Shown: positions 11,925-23,069, numbered from the stretch's first letter. The stretch is DNA of 64,000 nt from Paralithodes platypus (GCA_032716605.1 CM064481.1:22500811-22564810); one strand, 5' to 3'. Numbers and translations: made by a program. The notes: a model not told the origin generated them from the letters alone.

Positions 11925-12320
11925 AACAAATAATGGTAAGGGTTGTGTTAGCGGGCGTACTGTCCACTTTGTTTACAGTCGCACGCTCGCAGTTACATTC
12001 GCGTCTAATTTCATTGCTGTTATTTGCCCCTGCTGGTAATATGTATGATAATGACAAGTCATGGGGATGATGGGGGGTGAGCCCCCCTCAAACCATTATT
12101 GTATCCCACGGCAAAACAATTTACCCAACACCTGGCCGTGGGATACAATAATGGTTTGAGGGGTGCTATGTCCCCTCACCCCCCATGGCATTGTCATCAT
12201 CATATACAGTATATTACCAGGGGCAAATAACAGCAGTCAAATTAGACGTGAATTTAACTGCGAGTGTGCTAATATGGAAACAAAGCAGGCGGTACGCCCG
12301 CTAACACAACCCTTACCAAA
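11925..12320. repeat. Near-perfect 190-bp-arm cruciform
   Basis: Positions 11925 to about 12113 are the complement of about 12132 to 12320, with a loop of roughly 18 bases around 12114-12131. Shared words include GGTAAGGGTTGTGTTAGCGG, TTATTTGCCCCTGCTGG, TAATGACAAGTCATGG and CCATTATTGTATCCCACGGC with their complements. No ORF. It belongs to the GATGATGACAATAAGTC foldback family. Confidence 0.8.
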
Positions 12321-13109
12321 ATAGGGAAGGATGTCATGTTGTGCGCTCGCACTTACGTTCCCATCCATTTCGACGCTATATTTTCTGCTATTTGCCCCCT
12401 GTCATTACTGCATGAATACTAGGTTAGGTTAGGTTAGGTTGTTTGGTTGGGCTAATGTATTTTTATATCCAAAGGCATCCACATAGTGTAAACAAGGTGG
12501 GCGGTACTGCCGGTACACCCGGTAACTACATTCTTGCCCAAAATAATGTATAAAAATAAAAAACGGTCAAATTAGATAATTAATAAATAAATATCGGTAG
12601 CCTAAATATAAACATTGAAAAAAACTAGTTTCAATAGCATAGTAAATCTACTATGGGCCATGAATTGCAATTTTTACCAAATTGGGCCAGATCTAATATT
12701 GCCTAGCTTTTATTTTTTGTTCGCTGAATAGAAAACAAATCTAGCCTAGGCCTATATAATATATAGGCTAGGCCTACAGAAGTTCAAGTTAGTATTTGAA
12801 CTCAGCACACCAGAATATGTCGGGCTATAATGTGTATTGAACTTTGAAGGTAAATACTTCTCAATAGTGAGTTATTGTGCGATTCCTATAGCCTAGTTGT
12901 TAAGTTTTGGTCAGAAATGGAAGACTTGACCTTGTAATTGAAAAGTTCTCATGCTTGATATACGGTACACTAATTCGCACTACATTCGGCTAATCTAATT
13001 TATCTCCATCCCTGTTTCTTATCATATCAGTTTATATGTAATTATATTCTTGGATAATAGCCTATAGGCTAGGTCTAAATACTACAACAAAATATGGCTT
13101 GTTGGTGTA

Positions 13110-13880
13110 CATGCGCGATTTAGAGCTAGGATCCTGTATTTATTAATATCATGTTGACAATTCATTCTTGTGTTTGTGCAAGTCAACATAATATGCTTTG
13201 AAGACAATATTTGTGGTCTAAATCATGTTTTGGGCAACAATAATGCAAGTCAACCCTTGGAAACGTTTGTTTGACAAGGTTTGTTTACTACTTCAGGGAG
13301 TTCAGGCATACCAACTGGAACGCGCCTAGCTTCGCCTGTGGAACAGAGCTACCAACACTTCCAAAAAAAAATCCTTCCAAGGAATTCTTTAAGAATACCG
13401 AAGGGAAAGAAAATTCCTTGGAAGGGAAAGGAAAGTTAAAGGAAGGTATGGGTTTTTAAGAATACGACTCTTTAGATCCTGGGCCTAAAAAAAATAATTT
13501 AAAACACCCCAAACAAATTTGAACCCCTTTTTTTTGTTTTTTATTGCCCCTGGGCCAAGCCAAATATCACTCCTCCACATCTCCTCCTTCCCCCTCTCCT
13601 TCAATTATCACCTATTTTCCCCGTTATTCCCTGATTCTGTGGTATATTTTCGTGCTAACATTAGCCAGTTGCAAACAGGGCATTGTCATCACTGTTACCA
13701 AGCGAGTGCAAGAGAGAGAGAGAGTATCGATCGACAGTCTCTCTCCAGACGTGGGGAAAAGTGGAGGGGAGGGAGCTTGCCTCTGCCATAAATTATGTAA
13801 CTCACGGCCTGTATCGCCGATTTTGACCATCCAAACGCTGTTTCCACTTGTTTTATTGCTGTAACAGGTTAATACCTTTA
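13110..13880. other. Non-coding stretch before the gypsy unit
   Basis: Holds the right copy of the purine-rich inverted block (13350-13475). The short ORFs on both strands around 13519-13917 are low-complexity with no recognisable domain. I see no supportable gene. Confidence 0.4.
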
Positions 13881-13884
13881 TAAT

Positions 13885-14282
13885 TGTAATGCCCTCGAAA
13901 ATGTCCCGCAACCACAATAATGTACTACCCGAGTTGACGTCAGGTATAGCGTAAAATAGTCGTGGATGGTAAGTCCAATAAACTCATCACGTGATAACAC
14001 CACGAGACTATCACCTGGTTCTTAAAAATCGGACTAAGGTTGCTATACTTTTAGTACGTCCGTGGTAGTACAGTGGGTTAGCGCGCGGGCCTGGTGGTGA
14101 TGGTGGTGCGTCACTAACCAGGGTTCGAACCCCACCCAAGGCATCTCAAAACCTGTGGGTTTTTAGGAGGGTTAAATTCCCTTCAGAGGTTCGTACCCCG
14201 CGCCAGGTACCAGGAAAGGATCCTAAAAGTGGGCCTGGGGATATTTCCATTCCTATTTAACCTGGAAAAACCTAGCATTTCA
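13885..14282 (+). repeat. 398-bp TG..CA repeat with tRNA-like core, copy 1
   Basis: Starts TGTAATGCCCTCG and ends CTAGCATTTCA. Near 14065-14150 it has a tRNA-like stretch: an A-box-like TGGGTTAGCGCGCGGG and a B box GGTTCGAACCCC. Such cores are usual in tRNA-derived SINEs, but here the core sits in the middle and the unit has LTR-like TG/CA ends. Copies: 16707-17104 and 17255-17653 (inverted) and 60537-60924 (same strand). It could be a SINE or a solo LTR with a captured tRNA-like segment. Confidence 0.7.
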
Positions 14283-14850
14283 TTTTTGTTCGCAACTGAT
14301 TGTTGATGGTGCGATGGCTGCGTTCGCATATAGCATTTCCTTGAGGCCAGTATGGGGATGAGTGTTTAATCTTAATGCCACATTGTTGGGTGAACTGTTG
14401 CCAAACGTGTCCACTAAACTCGGGGGCATTGTCGGATAGAAGAGCAAGGGGCAGACCGAATATAGGGAATACTTCTGTGGCAAGCAGTGTGGCGACTGTG
14501 GTGGCTGTGTGGTCTTTAGCTGGGCAGGCTATTACAAATTTTGAATAGACGTCCACAAATGTGACGATATAGCGCTTGCCAGCGTAAGGAGGAAACGGGC
14601 CCATGATGTCGAGGGATAGGACTTGGAATGGTTTGGTAGCCGACAAGGTACCAGCTGGGCCTGGGGTGCGTGATCTATCCTTTCCCAATAAACACGGTTT
14701 GCAGGATTCTGTCACTCGTTGTGCAATTTTGGAGGGGTTGGGGGTCCAGTATTGGTCTGTGAAGATCTTTAACATCTTCTTTTGTCCAAGGTGTATGCCA
14801 TTTCCCTCGTGGATGGCAATCATGTAGTCATGGGCAATGGTGGGGTCCAA
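14272..14850 (-). pseudogene. Ty3/gypsy integrase, C-terminally truncated
   Basis: Encodes the zinc-binding region remnant (ESCKPCLLGKD) and the retroviral-type integrase catalytic core: first Asp in LSLDIMGPFPPYAGKRY, second in LLSDNAPEFSG, and the Glu in AICERSHRTIN. This enzyme inserts retrotransposon cDNA. The frame stops a few residues after the Glu, exactly where the 398-bp repeat begins, so the C-terminal third of the protein and everything to the LTR are missing. It is part of one minus-strand pol with the RT at 15031-16690. Confidence 0.85.
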
Positions 14851-15030
14851 GATTATGTGACCAGTGTCTGTGGCAAGTTTATCTCCCCAGCGAGTCAGTC
14901 CCCTGAAGACATTTAACGGTATCCAGGGGGGTCTGATTCTTGCTTCCCAAGATTGAATTAGGGAGGGGGCTGAGGGGGCATTATGTCGGGGGGGCGGGGG
15001 TAGATACTAACTCAGTGTTTTGTAAGGCGG

Positions 15031-16077
15031 CTAGGTTGGTGGGGGGTCTTTTGGTACTGGCAAACGTGACAGGGCGTCTGCATTGGTATGGAGTTTGCCT
15101 GGACGATATTGTATGGTAAAGTCGTAGTCCTCTAGTGTCTCCCTCCAACGTACCAAAATGGCTGAGTTGGTTTCGCACCTACGCAGCCATTGTAAAGATT
15201 GATGGTCGGTGATTATGTCGAGTTTTGCGCCCAACACAAATGACCGGAAGTGGCTGAGTGCCCAAATGATCCCTAAGCACTCTCTCTTGGTGGCTGCGTA
15301 ATTCTGTTGTGTTTGGGTGAGGGTGGAGCTGGCATACGCTATCACATGTTCCTCTCCGTCTCTGACTTGAGCTAAAACTGCACCCATGGCGTACAGAGAT
15401 ACGTCGGTATAAAGACGGAAAGGTTTTTGGTAGTCAGGGAAAGCGACAATCGGGGCTTGGATTAGCTTTTGCTTCAAAGTGTTAAACGCGAGGTCTCTTT
15501 CAGGTGTCCAGGTGAACGGGGTGTCTTTGTGGGTGAGTTGGTGGAGGGGTCTGGCTATGGTGGCAAAGTTGGGGACGAAACGTCTGTAGTATGTGGCTAA
15601 ACCTAGAAACGAACGTACTCCTTTAACAGTGGTGGGTGGGGGTTGGTTTTGTATGGCTTGAAGTTTCTTTGGGTCTGGCGCAATACCATGTTCAGATATC
15701 ACGTGTCCGAGGAAATCTACCTTATTCCGGGCAATCACGCACTTTGAGGGTTTTAATTTCAACCCGGCGGCTCGGATTCTTTGAAGGACTTGTCTCAAGC
15801 TGAGGAGGTGTTCTTCCCAGGTTGGTGAGTACACAATAATATCGTCCAGATAGGCTAGGCAGGTTTCCCAGGTTAGACCATGTAATACCGCTTCCATCAA
15901 ACGGGAGAACGTGGCGGGTCCGTTACAGAGGCCAAAAGGTAGGACGTTAAATTCAGTGATGGCCACCACTAGTGGAAAATGCTGTTTTCTTTTGGTCCTC
16001 GGCCTTGATAGGCACTTGCCAATACCCTGCTTGCAAGTCGAGGGTAGTGAACCATTTGGATCCGTGTAGGGAGTCAA
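15031..16077 (-). pseudogene. Ty3/gypsy reverse transcriptase (C-terminal part) and RNase H
   Basis: Shows the RT palm motifs FNVLPFGLCNGPATF and YLDDIIVYS, the connection (FLGHVISEHGI, FLGLATYYRRF), then RNase H with LYTDVSLYAMGAVL, RECLGIIWAL, ITDHQSLQWL and NADALSRLP. In RNase H the first motif has TDVS rather than the common TDAS. The upstream part of RT is in another frame (15953-16690), so a frameshift near 15960 breaks the polyprotein. Between this ORF and the integrase, 14851-15030 holds linker sequence in disrupted frame. Confidence 0.88.
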
Positions 16078-16690
16078 GGGAATCGTCTATTCGGGGTAAG
16101 GACGTAGCGTCTTTAATGGTTACGTCATTTAACCTCCTGTAATAGACGCAAAAACGGGTTGTCCCATCTTTCTTTTTGACTAAGACAACAGGGGAAGACC
16201 AGGGGCTAATGGACGGGGTGGCAATCCCGGCCTCTAACATTTCCTGGACTTGGCGTTCCTCTTCCTGACGTTGTATGGGGTTCTTTCTACGGGATGGTTG
16301 TCGTATGGGGGGGCCTGTGGTGTTAATAATGTGTTGTTCTACATCAGTCTGTCCGATTTCGGTGGGTTGTTGGGCAAACACGTCACTGAATTCCAGAAGT
16401 AGGTCGTACATGCCGTTCTTTTGGTGGTCAGATAATGTCTCAGGGAGAGGGGGCAATTGGAGGCTGGTAGGGGTGTCGTTAAAATCTATGGGGAGGTCAT
16501 CGAAAGTTTCGAGGTCTCCTATAATGAGACCTTTTGGTAGTGTCAGGGATTCTTCTGAGATATTTGCCACGAGAATGTGGTTGATGCAAGCGGAAATGAT
16601 GACGGGTTGTAAGAGGCAACGATGGGGGTTGGGGGACGTGGTAGTGGGGGAAAATATCATGTGCGTTTGGGGTATGGGCCGCAGGTTCAC
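15953..16690 (-). pseudogene. Ty3/gypsy pol: end of protease region and RT N-terminal part
   Basis: The first 100 residues resemble the linker between protease and RT; then come EAGIATPSISPWSSPVVLVKKKDG and the first catalytic Asp in FTTLDLQAGYWQVPI. It ends KKTAFSTSGGHH, where the expected continuation is in the next frame at 15960. No gag or protease core and no adjacent LTR are present. The right end is fused near 16691-16706 to CATTTTCGAGGGCA, a word identical to the end of the 398-bp repeat. Confidence 0.85.
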
Positions 16691-16706
16691 CCATTTTCGA
16701 GGGCAA

Positions 16707-17104
16707 TGAAATGCTAGGTTTTTCCAGGTTAAATAGGAATGGAAATATCCCCAGGTCCACTTTTAGGATCCTTTCCTGGTACCTGGCGCGGGGTACGAAC
16801 CTCTGAAGGGAATTTAACCCTCCTAAAAACCCACAGGTTTTGAGATGCCTTGGGTGGGGTTCGAACCCTGGTTAGTGACGCACCACCATCACCACCAGGC
16901 CCGCGCGCTAACCCACTGTACTACCACGGACGTACTAAAAGTATAGCAACCTTAGTCCGATTTTTAAGAACCAGGTGATAGTCTCATGGTGTTATCACGT
17001 GATGAGTTTATTGGACTTACCATCCACGACTATTTTACGCTATACCTGACGTCAACTCGGGTAGTACATTATTGTGGTTGCGGGACATTTTCGAGGGCAT
17101 TACA
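16707..17104 (-). repeat. 398-bp TG..CA repeat, copy 2 (inverted)
   Basis: Complement of 13885-14282 at very high identity and equal length, with B box GGTTCGAACCCC on the minus strand. Together with copy 1 it encloses the gypsy pol fragment in inverted, not direct, orientation, which is wrong for an LTR pair. Confidence 0.85.
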
Positions 17105-17254
17105 CCACATTCCTTTTTAGTTAGGCTAGTCCCTAGCCTTGTAAGGTCGTAAGGTATCGTAGCCTTACCTTTAGCAATCTCAATTCTCTTGGTATAGGGT
17201 TCGCGTGACGGGTGCTCCCCGTAGCTACCAGGTCACGTTCCCTTACTGCTACCA
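17105..17254. other. Spacer between two inverted repeat copies
   Basis: 150 bp (CCACATTCC to GCTACCAA) between two minus-strand copies of the 398-bp repeat. It is not recognised elsewhere in the window. Confidence 0.4.
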
Positions 17255-17653
17255 ATGAAATGCTAGGTTTTTCCAGGTTAAATAGGAATGGAAATATCCC
17301 CAGGCCCACTTTTAGGATCCTTTCCTGGTACCTGGCGCAGGGTACGAACCTCTGAAGGGAATTTAACCCTCCTAAAATCCCACAGGTTTTGAGATGCCTT
17401 GGGTGGGGTTCGAACCCTGGTTAGTGACGCACCACCATCACCACCAGGCCCGCGCGCTAACCCACTGTACTACCACGGACATACTAAAAGTATAGCAACC
17501 TTAGTCCGATTTTTAAGAACCAGGTGATAGTCTCGTGGTGTTATCACGTGATGAGTTTATTGGACTTACCATCCACGACTATTTTACGCTATACCTGACG
17601 TCAACTCGGGTAGTACATTATTGTGGTTGCGGGACATTTTCGAGGGCATTACA
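17255..17653 (-). repeat. 398-bp TG..CA repeat, copy 3
   Basis: Second minus-strand copy, 399 bp, nearly identical to 16707-17104 in the same orientation. It ends GAGGGCATTACA at 17653. Confidence 0.85.
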
Positions 17654-18436
17654 ATTATCAACGTAAAATAGGCGCATATGGATAAGTATTAATGCTATTT
17701 ATGGTAAAATAACGATGTTAGTGATGGGAACAGCTCAAATACGTGCGCACAGGCGTGTGGTGTCTCATACCCCCCATGTGCACGTCTTAGGTTAACCACC
17801 ATTTTAATGATGGACAAGTATTATGAATTATTTCCATAGGGCAAATAATAACAAACTATTTGTTTGTTCCATGTCCGAAGTTAAAAAAATATTTTTTTGG
17901 AAAACACAATAGGTTAAATGATAGTGTTCTACAGTAGCTAGAGCGTTATACAAGTGTAATAAATTTCCTTTGGTGGATGTTGTCACTGGTAATTTTACTA
18001 CAAAATTATATCAGTCACAACATCATTCATACAAACAAATTTCTTCGGGGTGATAGAAGTTTGGCAGGGTAGCGAAAAATGTAATTTTTTTCGTCATATA
18101 CTGTATACAGTATAATATTTTTTCGTGTACATATACTCATGTCAGTTCCCTAGGGCTTTTACATGCTCTTCCTTTGCCATTTCTCTAAACGGACCCCACA
18201 AAAAAATAAAAATAAATAGCGTTTCCATTATATAATGACAATGGCTAATTACTTATTATCGCCGATGTCCGAAGTTACGACCGCAGTCCGAAGCGACCCG
18301 GTTTTATGGTACGTAGAGCTTAAGATAAATAAACTGTTCTTAAATTGTATTTCGGTGTTATATGTATCCTCTACTTGTCTTCTTTGCATGTATTGTATGA
18401 ACTCTGAAGTCCCAGTCTTGAAAGAACTCACCTTAA

Positions 18437-19569
18437 CCCTCCGGATCCGGGGGCCTTCATATGAGGCGATCGTCGTGTCCGGGGGTATTCCTGAAAAATT
18501 GCTATCTTCATAATTCGATATCTACTGATTGAGACCACCTAGAGCAGTCAACTAACTTCCATAGTGTAGAATCAACCTTCGTCTGTAGACTGGCGTTGAG
18601 TTGACATCGCTACGACAAGTGGTTGCCGAGATATGATGATGGGAATGGAGGTAATTATCCGCATATTTTCGCCTGTGTCCGAACGCTTCGCCGAGGCCCT
18701 GGCTAGCACGCACTAAGTCACTCGTTGCTTCGGTGGCTTTGGTACAGGTAGACGATATTATGTTTCTATGGTTATAATGTCATAGTTATTGTGTAATTTA
18801 TTTCTTTTACAACCATTATTGAGTTCTGTGACACTTTTTATAACATATTTTCGGCACTTTCACTGTTATTGGATATTATTGTGTCACTTTCACTCTTATT
18901 ACTCTTCTTGTTATGAATTATTGTCACTCACTGTTATTATTACTTGTTATACATTTGTGTGTCACTTTCACTTACTAGGCTAGGCGAGCGTACGGTACCG
19001 CATCTTCACTAACCACTTCTTCATCGTCAAAGTCACTCCCAAGTTCACTCAGTTCACTATATTCCCGAGCACCGCATTCACCATCGTCATTATCGTCCTC
19101 ATCGGTACTAATAAAGCCCAGAAACTCTAATCCATCCGCCACTTCACCCTCATCTTCACTAACCACTTGTTCTTTGTCAAAGTCACTCCCAAGTTCACTT
19201 GGTTCACTATATTCACTCAGTTCACTATATTCGCTTAGTTCTTGCAGAGTGTGTGCAATACCATCGGGACTAAGCACTGTTTTCTTGGTCGTTTTAGCCT
19301 TGTTTTTGTTAGGCGTACGGTACGCGGCGGCGGGCATCGATTCGGACACAGCGATTTTTTTTGGATGAGCTCCATCCATGTTGGATGCGTGACTAGAACT
19401 GATGCTGCATGTTAGTTTGTGCTTGGTGGCGCTGCGGTAGCCCACGCATAAAAAAAAATCCGCCCACACGATTTAAACCCTTTGATTTTGATTTTGCCTC
19501 ATATGAAGCCTCCCGGACTCCTAACCAAAATACGTTTTGCCTCATATGAGGCCTCCCGGATCCCAAGGG
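18437..19569. mobile_element. piggyBac-type deletion derivative
   Basis: 1133 bp between TTAA sites (18433-18436, 19570-19573). Inverted ends: CCCTCCGGATCCGGGGGCCT on the left; the complement of the right end reads CCCTTGGGATCCGGGAGGCC. Both continue into CATATGAGGC. A second subterminal copy of the right-end word lies near 19498-19520. It encodes only a short acidic protein on the minus strand, so an internal deletion has probably removed the transposase core. Confidence 0.8.
18975..19469 (-). CDS. Acidic N-terminal remnant of a piggyBac-like transposase
   Basis: 164 codons with a basic start and a strongly acidic middle: repeated EYSELSE units and two near-repeats of ELGSDFDxExVVSED (about residues 96-110 and 143-157), plus STDEDDNDDGE. 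An acidic N-terminal region before the DDD catalytic domain is usual in piggyBac transposases, and the ORF sits inside a TTAA element with piggyBac-type ends. No catalytic domain follows. The link to piggyBac rests on context and composition. It is probably not functional as a transposase. Confidence 0.5.
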   Translation of the reverse strand: MWADFFLCVGYRSATKHKLTCSISSSHASNMDGAHPKKIAVSESMPAAAYRTPNKNKAKTTKKTVLSPDGIAHTLQELSEYSELSEYSEPSELGSDFDKEQVVSEDEGEVADGLEFLGFISTDEDDNDDGECGAREYSELSELGSDFDDEEVVSEDAVPYARLA

Positions 19570-19697
19570 TTAACCAATAAGTTAAACCTGAATAAAATCA
19601 GGGCATAACAAAAATTACCAGAGACAACATCCACCAAAGGAAATTTGTTACACAAGTATAACGCTCTAGATAGAACACTATCATTTAACCTATTGTG

Positions 19698-19730
<33 letters not shown>

Positions 19731-19809
19731 AACTTCGGACATGGAACAAAACAATCGTTTGTTATTATTTGCCCTATGAAAGTAATTCATAATACTTGTC
19801 CATCATTAA

Positions 19810-20219
19810 CCCTTGTCTAGCGGGCCCTCTGTGGCCGTTTTGGGCCTTTTCAGGCCGTTCTGACTGCTATATCAACCATCAGTATGAAAGGAACTGTATT
19901 GCGCCGAAAACTAGGTGGAAATCGCTACACAATGACGCCACATAAAGCTACGTAGCACTCGTGGAGCACTGACAGTGTTACCTCGAAGATGGAAGTTTAG
20001 CTGATTTTGCTACCTTGCTCACTTTTAGCGAACTATTGGTTACACTGTCATCCTCCCGCGCGGTGGGGGAACTGGAGTTAGTGTGGGCCGGGAGGCCACA
20101 GATGTCGGACGTATGGATCATTACTATCCCACCCATTTTCACTCGATTTCCACCCTATTTTCACCCGTTTTTTGCCAGTTTTTTCAACTCGACTTATGTG
20201 GTGCGCCGCTTTTTAAGGG
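19810..20219. mobile_element. TTAA MITE family C, copy 1
   Basis: 410 bp starting CCCTTGTCTAGCGGG and ending TTTTTAAGGG, flanked by TTAA (19806-19809, 20220-20223). The empty site is in the other foldback arm near 17805-17822 (ACCATTTTAATGATGG on the plus strand). It is a diverged relative of the copies at 26237 and 26931. Confidence 0.8.
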
Positions 20220-20231
20220 TTAAAATGGTGG

Positions 20232-21065
20232 TTGAAGATCAAATAATCATTCTCTGAGTCCAAAACCCACAAAGATATGATAATATGCTAACCGATTTAT
20301 GTATTTAGGATAATTCTGGATATATAATATATATAAATTAGGAGAGGCATATATCTTGTCCCAATTTTTTTTTATCTGCCGAAAGAAACACCAACACATC
20401 AGTTATACCTATAAAAATACTCAAATTCATAAAAATGTATATGCAGTGATAGAGAATACATAACTATATATTTTGACTTGGCCTAGTTAATTTCCGAGTT
20501 ATTGATTTGACAGCATTGGTTATTTTCATGATCAATATTTTCTAAGAGTGAGTTCAATGCCTAACGAGAACAGATCCAAAACGAATATCTGTTAAAAATC
20601 GTATATCACTCCCTCCTATGCTGATTATACAGGCCTAAAAGTATGGACTGTGCATTTTCCACTAAAACATTGGACAGGAATAAGCAGCAATAATAAAATA
20701 TTCATATAAAATAGTAGGAGCCGAAAAATGAATTAAATAAAGCCACAAACGTACGTCCGAAGTTCTCCTCCGTCTGTCCGGACTTATCCCAGCTTTCTTG
20801 GCAATCATTTTCCATAAGAAATCACTGTATGGTGAAGTATGTTTGAAGTTTTCCATACAAGTCCGAAGTTTTCCACTTTTCAAGAATACTTCGGACATCA
20901 TTTAGGGTAAGGATAGCTCTCCTATTATGGGGGATAATTTTAGGAGGCTTCCTGGATTACAGCGCACTATCACCACACATCACTTGACCTAGTTAAATCT
21001 CTATAATGTGTTAACAGTCAGGAGAAATTGTTAAAAAAACTCGAAAAATGTCCGAAATTACCTCA
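20232..21065. repeat. Foldback right outer arm
   Basis: Inverted match to 7795-8620. It carries complement copies of the ACTTCGGACA word near 20757, 20863, 20889 and a decayed one near 21048. It adjoins the outer edge of the next inverted repeat at 21066. Confidence 0.75.
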
Positions 21066-21691
21066 GTTTACAGAACTTTTCTTCCGTAATTGAGTACCGC
21101 CAACTTCAGCTGGGTGGTATTCTTTGTCTTTCTTCTTTCAGGCGTATTTACACACGTCAGCCAGTTCCCCTATTAACACTTTTCACTTTAAAGGTAAAAT
21201 ATATCATATTAAAGCATTTCCATAGGTCTTACCAGTTATTAAGTGAATATATGTGCGCGACAGACAAGATTCGCCAATTCGTTGGTGCAGACAAGGTCTG
21301 AAACTTTCTAAATACTGTATTGATAAAACCACATTACCTCCACTCAAGATGGCTGTTGGAACAGAACTGGGAGTGATCAGCCGACTTGTGTTCAATTCCA
21401 TGAGTTATGAAATGCATCCTGTGGCAAACTATAGATTTTTATAAACCCGTATGCGATTTTTGCGGCCGGTCAATGAAAGTACAGTACCATTGTTTTGGGT
21501 GGCCTGACGCTACTTCTATCGCATAAATCTACCTCTTATATGTTATATTTTATATATTTCAAAGTAAGATACGGCCACCATAAGTGTATCAAGTCGAAGC
21601 CAAACACATTGTCCACTGTCACGATGTCTAGTGGTGATTTTTAATCATTACCTTGGGAAATAATGGCAATATATCGCTCAAATTCTATTAA

Positions 21692-22399
21692 CCCCTTCAG
21701 ACTCATATGCGCAGAGGTTGCCAGATTAGCAATAAGAAATAGAGTTCTCTCACTCTTATAATTACCTCTCCAAAATTAGTTTTCTGCCCACAGCTAACTC
21801 AAAGACAACTACAGAGGTTGAAGTAACTAAACTAGAGGTTTCTAAATATCCCTGATGGTAACAAAGGCTTTAACCCTCCAGCCCCGGCTATGTATTCCAT
21901 ATATATTCCAAAAACCCGGGGGTTTTGGCCGAAAAACGTCTACGCCTAGGCTACCGTATGTTTGTTATTTTGACTGCTTCCGCATTTCCGCTCATCCCCA
22001 AGCGTAGATGTGTTTTGTACCTGTAGAATGGCGTTAAGTAGAGCTCTCTAAGTCAACTGGTTCAGTTGTGATGATGATTTCATTGGAGATAACTTTGTGG
22101 CAAAAACAGCCACTTTACACTACTTTTCGCTACTTAACAATAACATACAGGTACACACGAACAAGCGACGCACCCCTTCTTGCGGTCGGAGATGCGCGGC
22201 GTCGGTCCAGCCGGCTGTTGTTTACATGCGTCGGACGGACGCCTCGCACACCAAGCTTACAGGCTTTCAAGCTGCCGGAGCCTCAGAGCCCTACCGGGTA
22301 GCGCAGGGTGGTTTTTTATGGGTTTCTCAGAGCCCAACCGGGTCTGGAGGGTTAAAGTATCCCTAATAGGCTCAAAATTGCGTCATATGTCGGAGAGGG
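21692..22399. mobile_element. TTAA element family D, hosting a family A MITE
   Basis: Flanked by TTAA (21688-21691, 22400-22403), starting CCCCTTCAGACTC and ending GTCGGAGAGGG. The mirrored arm at about 37630 lacks it and reads straight through with TTAT in place of TTAA. Without the nested MITE at 21874-22351 it is about 225 bp. Confidence 0.7.
21874..22351. mobile_element. TTAA MITE family A, copy 2
   Basis: 478 bp with well-matched ends CCCTCCAGCCC and GGTCTGGAGGG, flanked by TTAA. It is more diverged from copy 1 than the copies at 28645 and 49863 are, and is nested in the family D element. Confidence 0.8.
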
Positions 22400-23069
22400 T
22401 TAATTGTATACTAATTGTGTAATAAATATGTGTTATATTTATTCATGGACATGCTCTTATGTAGATTGACCATTTAAGCTAGTAGTTTTCGTATATAATC
22501 GAAGAATAGAGGCCTGTAAGGGGGTGTTCAGTAACTGTTCATCCAACCGCCAGTCCCGCTCAGTCAGTGGTTAAGAAATGGCCGACTTTCGGTCTCCTCA
22601 TATTACAAGCTAATATGGAGAATATAGCTTCAGTATCACCATTTCCACACATGATTTACAATTGTGAATAACTGAACGTCTTATATGAGTCGGATATGAC
22701 GAGGAGCTGCTTAAAATGGCGAAAATTGGAAAATATAGAGACGATTCTGATGGCCTTACAGCGACCTGTTGATAAGTATTCGAATTACGTATTATTATGT
22801 GTCATTTGTACAAAATATGCATATGTATGCAAAGCTGAAGACTTTCTGAATCATATATAGGTGTTTAAGGAAAGATCTAAGTTAAATTACCAATGTTATA
22901 AGTGTGGTACTGCAATGCGGAACTAAAGCACTCATTTCTATCCACCGCTAAATTCGCCTTTTCGCGCCAACTTCAAGAAGGTTCATCATGTTATTACATG
23001 GCTGCCGTAAGCCGATTCTAGTGTTTCAAGTGACTTATGAATAGTTTAGAGTATGCTCTTTTATGAATA

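Larger units (their letters stand above)
8625..17791. mobile_element. 9.2-kb TTAA-flanked composite insertion
   Basis: Bounded by TTAA at 8621-8624 and 17792-17795. The other foldback arm continues straight through this site (complement of 20223-20245), where the sequence is TCAA, one base from TTAA. Ends read CCCGGCAAGTGCGGG on the left and GTGCACGTCTTAGG on the right, which are not good inverted repeats, so this may be several insertions rather than one element. Inside are inverted AT-rich blocks, GC-rich short foldbacks, and the gypsy fragment with its flanking 398-bp repeats. I see no transposase for the whole unit. Confidence 0.55.
7795..21065. mobile_element. Large foldback with ACTTCGGACA word, expanded by insertions
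   Basis: Outer arms 7795-8620 and 20232-21065 are inverted copies, as are inner arm parts 17796-18010 and 19590-19805. If the TTAA-flanked insertions at 8625-17791, 18437-19569 and 19810-20219 are removed, an element of roughly 2.5 kb with about 1-kb inverted arms remains. The word ACTTCGGACA or its complement recurs in the arms (about 7832, 8008, 8028, 8081, 8101, 17875, 18268, 19735, 20863, 20889). No transposase is visible and the type is unknown. I could not prove an empty site or target duplication for the whole unit. Confidence 0.65.

Noticed and set aside
13519..13917. Overlapping ORFs of about 100 codons
   Set aside because: No motif, low complexity, not repeated, and the region is otherwise repeat-derived.
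14065..14150. A tRNA gene
   Set aside because: The A and B boxes are inside a 398-bp interspersed repeat found four times, with no clean acceptor stem, so it is a tRNA-derived core and not a functional tRNA gene.
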